Positions 26,453 through 36,045 of a stretch of DNA of 64,000 bases are shown in pieces. The notes beneath the pieces were generated by a model that saw only the letters and a list, made by a program, of their open reading frames with translations, ran no database searches and had not been told where the DNA came from. Source of the stretch: Psychromonas sp. SA13A (GTDB taxonomy: Bacteria > Pseudomonadota > Gammaproteobacteria > Enterobacterales > Psychromonadaceae); contig NZ_WTKU01000001.1 in NCBI RefSeq assembly GCF_011378715.1, positions 372,001-436,000 on the forward strand, given 5' to 3'. A program made the translations under genes and the position numbers. The number at the start of each line of letters is the position of its first letter. The first letter of the stretch is position 1.

Positions 26453-27066
26453 GCCAATCAACAATTACGACTGAAGATTTAAAAGCTACGATCGCCGCGA
26501 TCCACAAAAATATTGATGTAGTTGGTGCTGAACTAAACGAACTTGACGGTAAACTGGGCGATGGCGATTTAGGTGTTACCCTAATTAATGGCTTCAATAA
26601 TATGCAAAGTACTGCTGATGCCTTACCAGCTGATGTGGGCATGGCATTATTTGAATGTGCTAAAGCTGTTACTAAAGTATCTGGTTCTAGTTTTGGTACC
26701 TTAATGGCAACGTCAATGATGGCTGCTGGAAAATTAGTTAAAGGCCAAGAATCTATTGAAGCAACTGAGATCCCTAAATTATTGCAAGCAGCACTTGATG
26801 CAATGATGAGTCGTGGAGGCGCTAGCTTAGGCGACAAAACGGTATTAGATTCCCTTAATGCGATGATTTTGGCAATGGGCGAAGCTCAAACAACTGGTGC
26901 GATGTTAGATGCAGGCGTTCAAGCCGCGGATGAAGCATTAGTTGAGTATAATGGCAAGATTAACAAAATTGGTCGTGCACGCATCTTTGGCGAACGTACT
27001 ATTGGGATGGATGATCCTGGTATGGTTGCCGTTGTTAGAATGCTTGGCTGTATTAAAAACGCGTAA
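26449..27066 (+). CDS. DhaL-like nucleotide-binding kinase subunit
   Basis: 205 aa; Dak2 domain. The Mg/ADP-binding aspartates have the standard spacing in ELDGKLGDGDLGVTL (D33, D38, D40), and the helical core continues with SGSSFGTLMATSMMAAGK and SRGGASLGDKTVLDSL, then YNGKINKIGRARIFGERTIGMDDPGMVAV. Start: ATG 26449 with GGAGA 8 bp upstream, overlapping the DhaK stop as ATGA; the in-frame TTG at 26434 precedes the ribosome-binding site. It works as the phosphoryl-transferring half with the DhaK-like subunit. Confidence 0.88.
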   Translation: MSQSTITTEDLKATIAAIHKNIDVVGAELNELDGKLGDGDLGVTLINGFNNMQSTADALPADVGMALFECAKAVTKVSGSSFGTLMATSMMAAGKLVKGQESIEATEIPKLLQAALDAMMSRGGASLGDKTVLDSLNAMILAMGEAQTTGAMLDAGVQAADEALVEYNGKINKIGRARIFGERTIGMDDPGMVAVVRMLGCIKNA

Positions 27067-27072
27067 GTTATT

Positions 27073-27159
27073 TATACCCGTTAAATAGTCACTCTTATAC
27101 CTAAAATTAGCTCTCCTCAGGGCTTGCTGATTTTTGTATATTGATTTGTGACGGGTATA
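27073..27159. repeat. Short repeat element with inverted ends (TATACCCGT...ACGGGTATA)
   Basis: 9-bp perfect inverted ends 87 bp apart, located in the short space between the convergent dhaL and exonuclease genes. The ends are the same as those of the 324-bp element at 13458-13781; the interior is unrelated or heavily deleted. Confidence 0.55.
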
Positions 27160-27193
27160 TACGTTTTTATTTAATTAAAACTTTCAACGTATA

Positions 27194-27237
27194 ACAGTCC
27201 CATACTTAAAGTAAAACAGTCCCATACTTAAAGTAAA
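27194..27237. repeat. Perfect 22-bp tandem duplication
   Basis: Two exact copies of a 22-bp unit starting ACAGTCCCATACTTAAAG, side by side, in the gap 27160-27328 between convergent genes. Confidence 0.75.
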
Positions 27238-27328
27238 ATAACGTCAAAAAAGTAATCCTCCTTCCCAACACTTTATTTTCTAACTTACTTACTACACATC
27301 ATATTTTATACAAATTAAACTTTATTGT

Positions 27329-28048
27329 TTATTGACTCATTTCATACAACGTTTCAAGGGTGACTTGCCGATCTCGGTACATATGCGCTATTTGTGCAAG
27401 TAATAGTTCAGCGCTAGCAACTGAGTCAACCAAGGCATTATGAGCGGTATATTGAGGTAAGTTATAGCGTTTCCTGACCGCTGAAAGCCGATTATCTTGG
27501 GATATTGTGTTGCCTCCCGTTTTTGCAGTTTTCCACTCTTCTATTTTCATGGTATCAACCCACATCAAAGGTAACTCAGGGAGCCCTAAGAATTTTTGTG
27601 CATAAAAGTCTAGAAAGTTTTTTTCAATCACTTTGCCATGCACCACCAATATTTTACCTTTACTGGCATTCAGTAAAGCATTAATCACTTGCTCAAGAGG
27701 AACGCCATCATTTTGGATCATTTGCGGTACGATTTGATTGATAACCGCTGTCTCATGATTAATGTCTTGGCTATTACGAATGTAATAATGTTGCTTACAT
27801 CCAAGGTCGATTTGCATATTGACAATTTCTACCCAACCAATACTAATAATATCGTTTTTGGCTGGCTCAAAACCAGTAGTTTCAAAATCAACTACGAGAA
27901 AAGGCAGTGCCTTAAACAGTGTATTTTTATCGAGTAATGGCTGACTTAAATTCAAGCTAACTTCATTAGGAAGACTCGATGCTAAACATTCTGTGCGTTT
28001 AGCCGCCAATTCTTTCCAATAATTCTTTTTTTTAAAAAAGCGACGCAT
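27329..28048 (-). CDS. DnaQ-like 3'-5' exonuclease (DEDDh family)
   Basis: 239 aa. ExoI motif FLVVDFETTGFEP (about residue 50), a central acidic/His region VVHGKVIEKNFLDFY, and ExoIII HNALVDSVASAELL mark the DEDDh fold of the DNA polymerase III epsilon type. The N-terminal 45 residues are basic and extra to the domain. Its start shares one base with the stop of the upstream cNMP/CBS protein; this two-gene arrangement is common in gammaproteobacteria. Exact substrate (DNA repair or RNA turnover) unknown; it is not the replicative epsilon subunit. Confidence 0.9.
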   Translation of the reverse strand: MRRFFKKKNYWKELAAKRTECLASSLPNEVSLNLSQPLLDKNTLFKALPFLVVDFETTGFEPAKNDIISIGWVEIVNMQIDLGCKQHYYIRNSQDINHETAVINQIVPQMIQNDGVPLEQVINALLNASKGKILVVHGKVIEKNFLDFYAQKFLGLPELPLMWVDTMKIEEWKTAKTGGNTISQDNRLSAVRKRYNLPQYTAHNALVDSVASAELLLAQIAHMYRDRQVTLETLYEMSQ

Positions 28049-29892
28049 TAGCTAAATCTCATCTTCGTATATTGTTGCCAATCATCAATCAGACGAAAAG
28101 CATCTTTGATGTGCTTACGCTCGAAACTACCAAAATAATCAGGATTTATCTTACTACTTGGTATCTCGCCTTTATTGAGCATATCCACTTGATAAGAAAA
28201 ACGGAAACTTTTAAGAAAGTTATACGCACTGATTATATTTTTTAAGGTTGCATCATCCATCAGCCCCGCTTTATTGACTGCAATTAACCTGTCAGTGGTA
28301 TTACAGGCATCAGACTTAGCTGATAGCGCATAAATTCTCGCTAAATCGACAATAATATTAATGCCATAACGCTTTATATTAAGTGTTTTTTCATTATGTT
28401 CATTCTTACTTAATACCAGATTATGGAAAATCCCTAAAGGTGCACGATTCTCTGCCGCATCACGAATTAATTTACTCAAGAAAATACGGCTAGAAAGCAT
28501 TTCTTTAAATTCATTTACCAAGGTTGTTCTGTATTGGTGGTTCCCATATATAACCCTAGTATCAAGAAATACACTCAGGTTCAAAAGGCATTCGTATTCT
28601 GGATTGCGGATCCACTTTTTAAAATATTCTTGCCATACAGATAAAGGTTGGCACCACTTCGCAGTGACCGCCATAAACTTACCGGGACAAAGCTCATAAC
28701 CACAAAGGTCGAGCCCCTTAGTGACGACCATCGCAAGGTGACGAAAATATACTTTATCTTTTGTTGTTGCCTCATTCGATAAAATAATCGCACTGTCCTG
28801 ATCAGACAAAATATGCGCCTCTTTACGCGCATGAGAGCCAGAGACTACCCAAGAAAACTCACAGGGCACAGGGCCAAGTCGGTCAATGGCAATATCAATT
28901 AAACGCTGATTCACAGCATCCATGATCGTACTCAAAATAGTAGTGATTAAGTCTGCAGGCACTTTATCATTGACCAATGATTGAAAAATACGGTCACGTT
29001 CAGGCATGTGTTCTGCCAATTTATTTTCACTAGTTGATTTTTTTATTTTATTAATCAGATAAATAGCTTCAATACGCTGATTTTGAAAAAGTTGATTTAA
29101 AGATAACAAACCCAGTACTTTACCATGTTCGACAATGGGCAAATTTTGAATATTGTTTTCCATCATGCAGATAGCAGCATCAAAAACACTGGCCTTTGGA
29201 GAAATAGTACTTGGTAGTGCACTCATAATCTCACTAACTGGCGATTGTGTGCTTTTCTCTTCCGCAATTACTCGCCCAATAAGATCCGTGCAGGTAACAA
29301 TCCCAACTAACTGATTATCCTTTTTTACTATTAAACAAGATGCATCGTTATCTCGCATAACTTTAGCTGCTTGCGCAATGGAATCGTCACTATTAACTTG
29401 CGAAAATTGTTCACTGGCTACTTGTTCTACGCGATTAAAAAAAGAGTTCTGACTAATATCAGACCAACTTGACTCAAGTGCTGAATGGATCCGGTCTTCC
29501 GGTTTGGCAGTAAAATGTTGTGCATATTCGGGATATTGAGATTGAATATAATAAATAGTTTTGGCCGGCACTAAATAAAGTAATGTATTGTCAATTGCCT
29601 CTATTTGATAGCGCGCTTCGGAGTTAGAAAATAAACTAAAACCAAATACATCATCCTCTTCAAGCCGCCCTCTTAGGCTGCCATCAACGCACCGCTGTTC
29701 AATAGCGCCTGTTTTGACAATAAACAAATAGTTATCTTGTTCCGATGAAGGCGGTGGGATCACCTCTCCTTTGGCAAGATAAACGATCTTAATTGTCGCA
29801 CTTACTTTTTGAAGTAATGCTTCCGGTAAGCGACTGAATGGATCGATATTAGCGATAAACGATTCAATATTTGGAATAAGTGTTTCTGACAT
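28048..29892 (-). CDS. cNMP-binding / CBS / DUF294 nucleotidyltransferase-like signalling protein
   Basis: 614 aa, cytoplasmic. Domain order: cyclic-nucleotide-binding fold (residues about 15-130, with VKTGAIEQR and LEEDDVFGFSLF), two CBS motifs (about 155-285, SDDSIAQAAKVMRDNDASCLIV and PKASVFDAAICMMENNIQNLPIV), a DUF294 nucleotidyltransferase domain (about 300-440, GSHARKEAHILSDQDSAIIL with the GS and DxD residues), and the C-terminal DUF294 helical domain. Such proteins resemble the GlnD nucleotidyltransferase and are thought to sense nucleotides and modify a partner; the partner is not known. Coupled to the exonuclease gene. Confidence 0.92.
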   Translation of the reverse strand: MSETLIPNIESFIANIDPFSRLPEALLQKVSATIKIVYLAKGEVIPPPSSEQDNYLFIVKTGAIEQRCVDGSLRGRLEEDDVFGFSLFSNSEARYQIEAIDNTLLYLVPAKTIYYIQSQYPEYAQHFTAKPEDRIHSALESSWSDISQNSFFNRVEQVASEQFSQVNSDDSIAQAAKVMRDNDASCLIVKKDNQLVGIVTCTDLIGRVIAEEKSTQSPVSEIMSALPSTISPKASVFDAAICMMENNIQNLPIVEHGKVLGLLSLNQLFQNQRIEAIYLINKIKKSTSENKLAEHMPERDRIFQSLVNDKVPADLITTILSTIMDAVNQRLIDIAIDRLGPVPCEFSWVVSGSHARKEAHILSDQDSAIILSNEATTKDKVYFRHLAMVVTKGLDLCGYELCPGKFMAVTAKWCQPLSVWQEYFKKWIRNPEYECLLNLSVFLDTRVIYGNHQYRTTLVNEFKEMLSSRIFLSKLIRDAAENRAPLGIFHNLVLSKNEHNEKTLNIKRYGINIIVDLARIYALSAKSDACNTTDRLIAVNKAGLMDDATLKNIISAYNFLKSFRFSYQVDMLNKGEIPSSKINPDYFGSFERKHIKDAFRLIDDWQQYTKMRFS

Positions 29893-29941
29893 AATACAAC
29901 CATTAAGAAATAGACAATATAGTCATATTTATAGCATACAA

Positions 29942-29957
29942 TGGAAACGTTTACACA
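29942..29957. promoter_or_regulatory. GalR-type operator (TGGAAACGTTTACACA)
   Basis: Fits the GalR/LacI consensus with central CG (NTGNAANCGNTTNCA). It lies 50 bp before the DUF294 start and 190 bp before the strong site at 30132; two sites at that distance could allow looping, as in the E. coli gal operon. Confidence 0.6.
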
Positions 29958-30031
29958 ATGCTTTTTATACAAAATAGCCTCAATTTTGGTCTATTTCAGA
30001 CTATTAATGCTTATTTTATAAGCAATACAAT

Positions 30032-30040
30032 TGTTATAAT
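30032..30040 (+). promoter_or_regulatory. Probable extended -10 of the gal promoter
   Basis: TGTTATAAT (TGn plus perfect TATAAT) about 90 bp upstream of the strong GalR palindrome; no good -35. It lies between the two operators. Confidence 0.4.
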
Positions 30041-30131
30041 TAACCTAATAATCAAGCGAATAAAAAATATAAAGCTAAAAAAACTAACTTTATTGAGGGT
30101 GTAGGTAAGTAAAAAAACACTTCAAAAATAA

Positions 30132-30149
30132 AGTGTAAACGTTTACACT
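30132..30149. promoter_or_regulatory. Strong GalR operator: AGTGTAAACGTTTACACT
   Basis: Perfect 18-bp palindrome with central CG, the textbook GalR/GalS site, 80 bp upstream of the galE ATG. Confidence 0.85.
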
Positions 30150-30228
30150 ATGCGTATTGGATCACTTTTTTTCAAAATATTAATTGTTATTATTTATCTT
30201 AATTGAATAGCTATAGGAGCAGTTTGTC

Positions 30229-31239
30229 ATGAAAGTTCTCGTTACTGGTGGTATGGGGTATATAGGCAGTCACACCTGTGTACAAATGTTACAAGCTGGC
30301 CTAGAGCCTATTATTGTTGATAATCTTTGTAACAGTAAATTGGCCGTGTTAGATCGTATTGAAGCGCTGACAAAAGTGCGCCCAACATTTTATCAAGGTG
30401 ACGTTCGCGACCAAGCATTTCTAGATAAAGTCTTTAGTGAACATGATATTCAATCTGTTATTCATTTCGCCGGCCTAAAAGCGGTGGGCGAATCAGTAGC
30501 GAAGCCTTTGGAATACTATGATAACAACGTTAATGGATCCTTAGTACTAGCACGTGCAATGCGCACTGCAGGTGTAAAAAGTATTGTTTTTAGCTCTTCT
30601 GCAACGGTTTATGGCGACCCAGCAAGCGTGCCTATTACAGAGGACTCACCTGTTGGTGCAACAACCAATCCCTATGGTCGTAGTAAATATATAGTGGAAT
30701 GTTGCTTCTCTGATTTTTATGATTCTCAGCCTGATTGGAGCATTACGCTACTACGTTATTTCAATCCTGTTGGCGCACATCCTTCTGGCTCTATGGGTGA
30801 AGATCCACAGGGGATCCCTAATAACTTAATGCCTTTTATTGCACAAGTTGCCGTTGGTCGTCGCGAGAAACTGTCTGTATTTGGTGATGATTACTCAACG
30901 CCTGATGGTACTGGTGTCCGTGATTATATTCATGTTATGGATCTTGCCGATGGTCATATCGCTGCATTAAATGCAGTCGGTCAAAAATCTGGATTACATA
31001 TTTATAACCTAGGGACAGGTAATGGTTCTAGCGTCATTGAAATGGTTAATGCCTTCAGTGAAGCCTCTGGTAAAGAGATCGCCTATGAAATTTGTCCACG
31101 CAGGCCGGGTGATATTGCAGAGTGTTGGGCAAGTACCAGTAAAGCTGAACAAGATTTAGGGTGGAAAGCCAGCCGTAGCATTATGGAAATGACCGCAGAT
31201 ACTTGGAATTGGCAGTCAAAAAATCCACAAGGCTATTAA
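30229..31239 (+). CDS. galE: UDP-glucose 4-epimerase
   Basis: 336 aa, NAD-dependent extended short-chain dehydrogenase of the Leloir pathway, interconverting UDP-galactose and UDP-glucose. The NAD-binding motif is VTGGMGYIGSHT at the N-terminus; the catalytic YxxxK is YGRSKY (about residue 148) with S in SSSATVYG, and the GalE-typical NPVGAHPSG and RDYIHVMDLADGH follow. Ribosome-binding site AGGAGC. First gene of galETKM. Confidence 0.97.
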   Translation: MKVLVTGGMGYIGSHTCVQMLQAGLEPIIVDNLCNSKLAVLDRIEALTKVRPTFYQGDVRDQAFLDKVFSEHDIQSVIHFAGLKAVGESVAKPLEYYDNNVNGSLVLARAMRTAGVKSIVFSSSATVYGDPASVPITEDSPVGATTNPYGRSKYIVECCFSDFYDSQPDWSITLLRYFNPVGAHPSGSMGEDPQGIPNNLMPFIAQVAVGRREKLSVFGDDYSTPDGTGVRDYIHVMDLADGHIAALNAVGQKSGLHIYNLGTGNGSSVIEMVNAFSEASGKEIAYEICPRRPGDIAECWASTSKAEQDLGWKASRSIMEMTADTWNWQSKNPQGY

Positions 31240-31306
31240 TAATTATCCCAAATGTTAGGTGTTGAGTAAGCAATACCTAACGTTATAAATAGGAACGAGA
31301 ATAACT

Positions 31307-32362
31307 ATGTCTGATATTAAATTTAATCCAATTGATCATCCACATCGCCGTTATAACCCATTAACAGGACAATGGATCCTAGTTTCTCCACATCGTGCGA
31401 AACGCCCGTGGAGTGGACAAGATGAGAAACCATCAAACGTGCAGCTACCAAGTTACGATAAAGATTGTTTCTTATGTGCTAATAACACACGTATTTCTGG
31501 CGATAAAAATCCAGACTATAAAGGTACTTATGTTTTTGCTAACGATTTTGCAGCATTAATGACGGATTCGCCTGAAGCGCCAGAATCTGAAAACCCATTA
31601 TTTAAAACCCAAGGGGTACGTGGTTTAAGTCGAGTGATCTGTTTTTCACCGGATCACAGTAAAACCCTACCAGAACTGCCAGTAAACAAAATTCGTGGCG
31701 TTATTGATACTTGGAACGAGCAGATTGAAGAATTAGGTAAAGATTACGTTTGGGTGCAAGCTTTTGAAAATAAAGGCGAGACAATGGGTTGTTCACAACC
31801 GCATCCACACGGTCAAATCTGGGCAAACAGTTTCCTGCCTAATGAAATTGAACGCAAAGAAAAACACCTTAAAGAATATTACGACCAACAGGGTTCAAAC
31901 CTGTTACTTGATTATGTGCAAGCTGAAATGAAAGACGGTGAACGTACCGTTGTTGAAACAGAGCATTGGATTGCTGTTGTTCCTTATTGGGCTGCATGGC
32001 CATTTGAAACCATGTTATTACCAAAAACAGCGATTCGCCGCATGAGTGAGCTTTCTAGTGAACAACGTGATGACCTTGCCATTGCAATCAAGAAATTAAC
32101 CAGTCGTTATGACAATCTATTCCAGTGTTCTTTCCCTTATTCAATGGGTTGGCACTATGCTCCCTTCTTTGAAGCAGGAACGGATATTGACCATTGGCAA
32201 TTACATGCCATTTTCTATCCACCACTACTACGCTCTGCGTCAGTTCGTAAATTTATGGTGGGCTATGAAATGTTGGCTGAATCGCAACGCGATCTAACCG
32301 CAGAACAAGCCGCTCAGAAGTTACGTGATGTCAGCGATGTTCACTACAAAGAACAACAATAA
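31307..32362 (+). CDS. galT: Galactose-1-phosphate uridylyltransferase
   Basis: 351 aa, class I GalT with nucleotide transfer through a histidine: [12 protein letters not shown] carries the HPH active site near residue 165. Metal-site residues lie in CFLCANN (a CxxC variant) and the C-terminal HYAPFFEAG and [15 protein letters not shown] are the conserved GalT blocks. Between galE (67 bp) and galK (18 bp), same strand. Confidence 0.97.
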   Translation: MSDIKFNPIDHPHRRYNPLTGQWILVSPHRAKRPWSGQDEKPSNVQLPSYDKDCFLCANNTRISGDKNPDYKGTYVFANDFAALMTDSPEAPESENPLFKTQGVRGLSRVICFSPDHSKTLPELPVNKIRGVIDTWNEQIEELGKDYVWVQAFENKGETMGCSQPHPHGQIWANSFLPNEIERKEKHLKEYYDQQGSNLLLDYVQAEMKDGERTVVETEHWIAVVPYWAAWPFETMLLPKTAIRRMSELSSEQRDDLAIAIKKLTSRYDNLFQCSFPYSMGWHYAPFFEAGTDIDHWQLHAIFYPPLLRSASVRKFMVGYEMLAESQRDLTAEQAAQKLRDVSDVHYKEQQ

Positions 32363-32380
32363 GGGACGGAGATTTACTGT

Positions 32381-33538
32381 ATGCCAAGCACTCACTTAAA
32401 ACAACGCGCAGCAAACGTATTCCAAGATGTATGTGGTTATCCTGCAACAACATTTGTACAAGCGCCCGGCCGCGTTAACCTGATCGGTGAACATACCGAT
32501 TACAATGACGGTTTTGTTATGCCCTGTGCCATTGATTATCAAGCCGTTATTGCCTGCGCTAAACGCGACGATGGTGTGATCCGTTTAATTTCGGTGGATT
32601 ATGATCATATTCAAGATTCATTTGTTGTTAACCAAGAAATAAAACCAACTGAAGATAAGCTATGGGCTAATTATATGCGTGGTGTGGTTCATTTCTTAAA
32701 AGAAAAGGGCTACTCACTTGGCGGCGCAGATATTGCTATTACTGGCAATGTTCCACTAGGCTCTGGTTTAAGTTCTTCAGCTGCACTTGAGGTAGTTACA
32801 GGTCAGGCCATGAAAGCGCTCTATGAATTAGATGTTACTCAGTCTGATTTAGCACTTATTGGCCAAGCATCTGAGCATAATTTTGCAGGTTGTAAATGTG
32901 GCATTATGGATCAGATGATTTCTGCCTGTGGTGAAAAAGGCCATGCGCTATTGCTTGATTGTCGAAGCCTAGAAACAAAATCTGTGCATATTCCCGAAGG
33001 TGTTAGCATTATGATCGTTAACTCTAATGTCACGCATAGCTTAGTTGATGGAGCCTATAATGCACTGCGAGAACAGTGTGAAGAAGCTTCTCGTTTGCTT
33101 GGTAAAGTGGCATTGCGTGATGCAACGTTAGCAGAATTAGGTGCATCAAGTATTAAAAAAGGCTCAGATGTTTATAAGCGTGCACATCATGTTATTTCTG
33201 AAAATGAACGAACTGTAGCCTGTGCTGATGCACTAATTGCAGGTGATTTACAAAAAGTCGGTGAATATATGTATGCTTCGCATGCTTCTATGCGTGATGA
33301 CTTTGAAATTACTGTGCCAGAGATTGACTATATTGTTGAAGTATTAACTGAAGCATTAGGTAACAAAGGTGGTGCACGCATGACTGGCGGTGGTTTTGGT
33401 GGATGTTGTGTTGCTTTGATGCCAACAGAAATGGTGCCTCAAGTTCAGGCAGCTATTGAAGCTAAGTATCAAGCAAAAACAGGCATTAAAGAATCTATTT
33501 ATATTTGCACACCACAAAATGGTGCAGGCGTTATTTAA
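32381..33538 (+). CDS. galK: Galactokinase
   Basis: 385 aa GHMP kinase making galactose-1-phosphate. GALK signature GRVNLIGEHTDYNDGFVMP near residue 35, the GHMP glycine loop GNVPLGSGLSSSAALEV near residue 125, catalytic-site CGIMDQMISACG and the C-terminal GGARMTGGGFGGCCVAL. GAGATT-type ribosome-binding site upstream. The galM reading frame overlaps its end only if an improbable upstream start is used. Confidence 0.97.
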   Translation: MPSTHLKQRAANVFQDVCGYPATTFVQAPGRVNLIGEHTDYNDGFVMPCAIDYQAVIACAKRDDGVIRLISVDYDHIQDSFVVNQEIKPTEDKLWANYMRGVVHFLKEKGYSLGGADIAITGNVPLGSGLSSSAALEVVTGQAMKALYELDVTQSDLALIGQASEHNFAGCKCGIMDQMISACGEKGHALLLDCRSLETKSVHIPEGVSIMIVNSNVTHSLVDGAYNALREQCEEASRLLGKVALRDATLAELGASSIKKGSDVYKRAHHVISENERTVACADALIAGDLQKVGEYMYASHASMRDDFEITVPEIDYIVEVLTEALGNKGGARMTGGGFGGCCVALMPTEMVPQVQAAIEAKYQAKTGIKESIYICTPQNGAGVI

Positions 33539-33555
33539 TACGAAAGGTAATCATC

Positions 33556-34608
33556 ATGTCGAATACACTTTTTAAAACCATGACTGAAGAAGTCGCTTTT
33601 GATGGTCAACCTGCAAAATTAGTTAAATTGCAGAATAAAAATGGCCTATCGGTTATTTTTATGGACATCGGTGCAACTTGGCTGAGTTGTGAAGTACCCG
33701 TTGCCGATCAGCAGCGAGAGGTTTTATTAGGTGTATCTACAATGGCTGATTTTAAAAAACAAGGCACCTATTTGGGTGCGACAGTGGGCCGTTTTGGCAA
33801 TCGTATTGCAGATGGGCAATTTAGTATTAATGGTTATCCCTACCAATTATCAATCAATCAAGATGGTAATACACTGCATGGTGGGGTTGATGGTTTCGAT
33901 AAACGTCGTTGGGAAATAGAACAGCAGACGCAAGGGTTCGTTCGCTTTGCTCTTGTATCAGAGGATGGTGACCAAGGTTTTCCAGGGCAATTACAAGTAT
34001 CAGTATGCTATCAATTAACCGATGATAATCAGGTTATTATCAGTTATCACGCAATCACTGACAAACCCACGCCAATTAACCTAACTAACCATGCTTATTT
34101 TAACCTTGCCGGTGCTGAATCAGGTGAGGACTGCAGAAATCATAGGCTACAGATAGATGCAGACCATTACCTGCCAACTAATAAAGTCGGAATTCCACTC
34201 GATGGACCTGCTTCTGTAGATAAAAACAGCTTTGATTTCCGTCAGCCTAAAGTCATTACAAGTGATTTTCTGACCGAGCCACAACAGCAATTAGCAAAAG
34301 GTTATGACCATGCTTTTTTGCTTAACAAACCTTGCCAACAAGGTGCCCGTGCAGCATTGCTTAGTAGTGCAGATAATGATCTGTCACTAGAGGTATTTAC
34401 CAATAAACCTGCGCTGCAACTTTACACTGGGAATTGGTTAGAAGGAACGCCTAATCGCAATGGTGGAGAGTATCAAGACTATGCTGGCATAGCTTTAGAG
34501 ACAGAGTTTTTACCGGATGCTGTCAACCATCCAGAATGGCAGCCTAGCGCTATTTTACAAGCGGGACAAGAATACCATTATCAAACCACCTATCGATTTA
34601 TTACTTGA
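33556..34608 (+). CDS. galM: Aldose 1-epimerase (mutarotase)
   Basis: 350 aa. It interconverts beta- and alpha-D-galactose so that galactokinase is fed. Catalytic histidine and glutamate are in NLTNHAYFNL and GIALETEFLPDAVNHPEW, and the N-terminal VGRFGNRIADGQF with NTLHGG supplies the other binding histidine. The ATG at 33556 has GAAAGG 8 bp upstream; an in-frame start at 33505 inside galK is not needed. Last gene of the operon, convergent with galR. Confidence 0.95.
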   Translation: MSNTLFKTMTEEVAFDGQPAKLVKLQNKNGLSVIFMDIGATWLSCEVPVADQQREVLLGVSTMADFKKQGTYLGATVGRFGNRIADGQFSINGYPYQLSINQDGNTLHGGVDGFDKRRWEIEQQTQGFVRFALVSEDGDQGFPGQLQVSVCYQLTDDNQVIISYHAITDKPTPINLTNHAYFNLAGAESGEDCRNHRLQIDADHYLPTNKVGIPLDGPASVDKNSFDFRQPKVITSDFLTEPQQQLAKGYDHAFLLNKPCQQGARAALLSSADNDLSLEVFTNKPALQLYTGNWLEGTPNRNGGEYQDYAGIALETEFLPDAVNHPEWQPSAILQAGQEYHYQTTYRFIT

Positions 34609-34672
34609 ATTCAAGCAAACAAAAAACTGCACCAAGAGCAGTAATTTTCCTGCTCACTGCACCCAATTATAT

Positions 34673-35680
34673 TCACTCTGCGTCATGCTTGCTAACCGAC
34701 AAACGCTTCACCAGTGTCGGTGAAAAAATACGAGTTTCGGGAGTATATTGTTCTTTTTTAGCAAGTTTAAGTGCCAGTTCTGTTGCTTGTTTAGCCATAA
34801 TCTCAATGGGATAATTAATGGTTGTTAATTTAGGATGAACATAACGGGAAATTAAGCTGTTATCAAAACCTATTAACGATATTTTTTCAGGTACCGCAAT
34901 ATTATTTTCTTCCAGTGCGCTAAGTACACCAGCAGCCATAAAATCGTTGTAAGTTAACACCGCACTAATTGGGATATTTTTAGATAACAATTCGATCATT
35001 GCAGATTTACCGCCTTGATCATTGCTATCTGCAGCAGCAATATATTGCATTGGTGAAGGTAAATTATGGTCCTTCAAAGCCTTTAGATAACCAGCTTGGC
35101 GTTCCGAAGCATCATCAATTTGATGATTAGAGTTAATATAAGCAATATGCTTATGGCCATTATTAATCAGAAATTCCGTCGCCATATAGGTCCCTTGAAA
35201 ATTGTCAAAGGCAATACAGCGATCCGCAATTTCAGGAATATATCGATTAATTAATACTAACCCCGGCACTTCTTTAGCAAAACCAATCAACTCTTCTGCA
35301 CTTAATGCTTTAGCATGAATAATAAGCGACTCTCGGCAGCTATTAATCAACAGCTCAATCGCTTCTCGTTCACTATCGGCGTCATGGTAACCATTGCCAA
35401 TTAACAGATGTTTATGATTTTCCCGTGCAACTTGATCCGCTGCTTTGATTAAAGTACCAAAAAAGGGATCTGAAATATCACTCACCAACACGCCAATAGT
35501 ATTAGAGTTTTGGCTGACCAAAGCGCGTGCGTTAACGTTAGGACGATAGCCCAATTTTTTCATAGCACACTGCACTGCACTGATTGATGATTTCCCTGCT
35601 TTAGGGGAATTATTTATCACCCTTGATACAGTCGCAATGGATACACCAGCTTCTCTAGCTACATCTTTAATGGTTGCCAT
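34673..35680 (-). CDS. galR: LacI/GalR-family repressor, probable GalR
   Basis: 335 aa. N-terminal helix-turn-helix MATIKDVAREAGVSIATVSRVINN, hinge near residues 45-60, and a periplasmic-binding-protein-like sensor domain (IGVLVSDISDPFFGTLI, SLIGFDNSLISRYVHPKLTTI). It sits between galETKM and the alpha-galactosidase gene, and GalR consensus sites (central CG, TGTAAACGTTTACA type) lie before both; a site in its own upstream region (35758) suggests autoregulation. The likely inducer is galactose. Confidence 0.9.
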   Translation of the reverse strand: MATIKDVAREAGVSIATVSRVINNSPKAGKSSISAVQCAMKKLGYRPNVNARALVSQNSNTIGVLVSDISDPFFGTLIKAADQVARENHKHLLIGNGYHDADSEREAIELLINSCRESLIIHAKALSAEELIGFAKEVPGLVLINRYIPEIADRCIAFDNFQGTYMATEFLINNGHKHIAYINSNHQIDDASERQAGYLKALKDHNLPSPMQYIAAADSNDQGGKSAMIELLSKNIPISAVLTYNDFMAAGVLSALEENNIAVPEKISLIGFDNSLISRYVHPKLTTINYPIEIMAKQATELALKLAKKEQYTPETRIFSPTLVKRLSVSKHDAE

Positions 35681-35757
35681 TTGATTCTCTTAAAAGAAGT
35701 TTATTTAGTTTCATTATTGCAATCATTATAACGTTATCGATACTCAAAATCAGAAGA

Positions 35758-35771
35758 TGTTAACGTTTCCA
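35758..35771. promoter_or_regulatory. GalR-type operator (TGTTAACGTTTCCA)
   Basis: 78 bp upstream of the galR start. Its reverse complement TGGAAACGTTAACA is identical to the site at 61895-61908 before the GntR gene. Confidence 0.65.
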
Positions 35772-35993
35772 ATTTTTTAATTAAAAAATACAAAAATAAA
35801 GCCTGAAAATTAACAGACTCTAATCGTATTAACAGATTTTATGTTACAAAAGACTTATCATTTACTTTAAAGTTAAACAAAAGTTCAACCCATGTTTTCA
35901 AAAACAATTGGTTACATAAAATCTATTGTTTCATATCACATATACCAACTTAAAGGCTGACAAAACCTTTAAAAGGTGACAATCTAACCATAA

Positions 35994-36007
35994 TGTTTAC
36001 GCAAACA
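35994..36007. promoter_or_regulatory. GalR-type operator (TGTTTACGCAAACA)
   Basis: Palindromic arms TGTTT / AAACA around a central CG, 39 bp upstream of the alpha-galactosidase ATG, where binding would block transcription. The 365-bp gap 35681-36045 holds this and the 35758 site and no gene. Confidence 0.65.
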
Positions 36008-36045
36008 ACTTACTTTTTCAATATTCTTTACGTACTGGAGATAAA

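Noticed and set aside
34622-34645. Possible terminator between galM and galR
   Set aside because: Stem is only about 5 bp (ACTGC/GCAGT); too weak to list.
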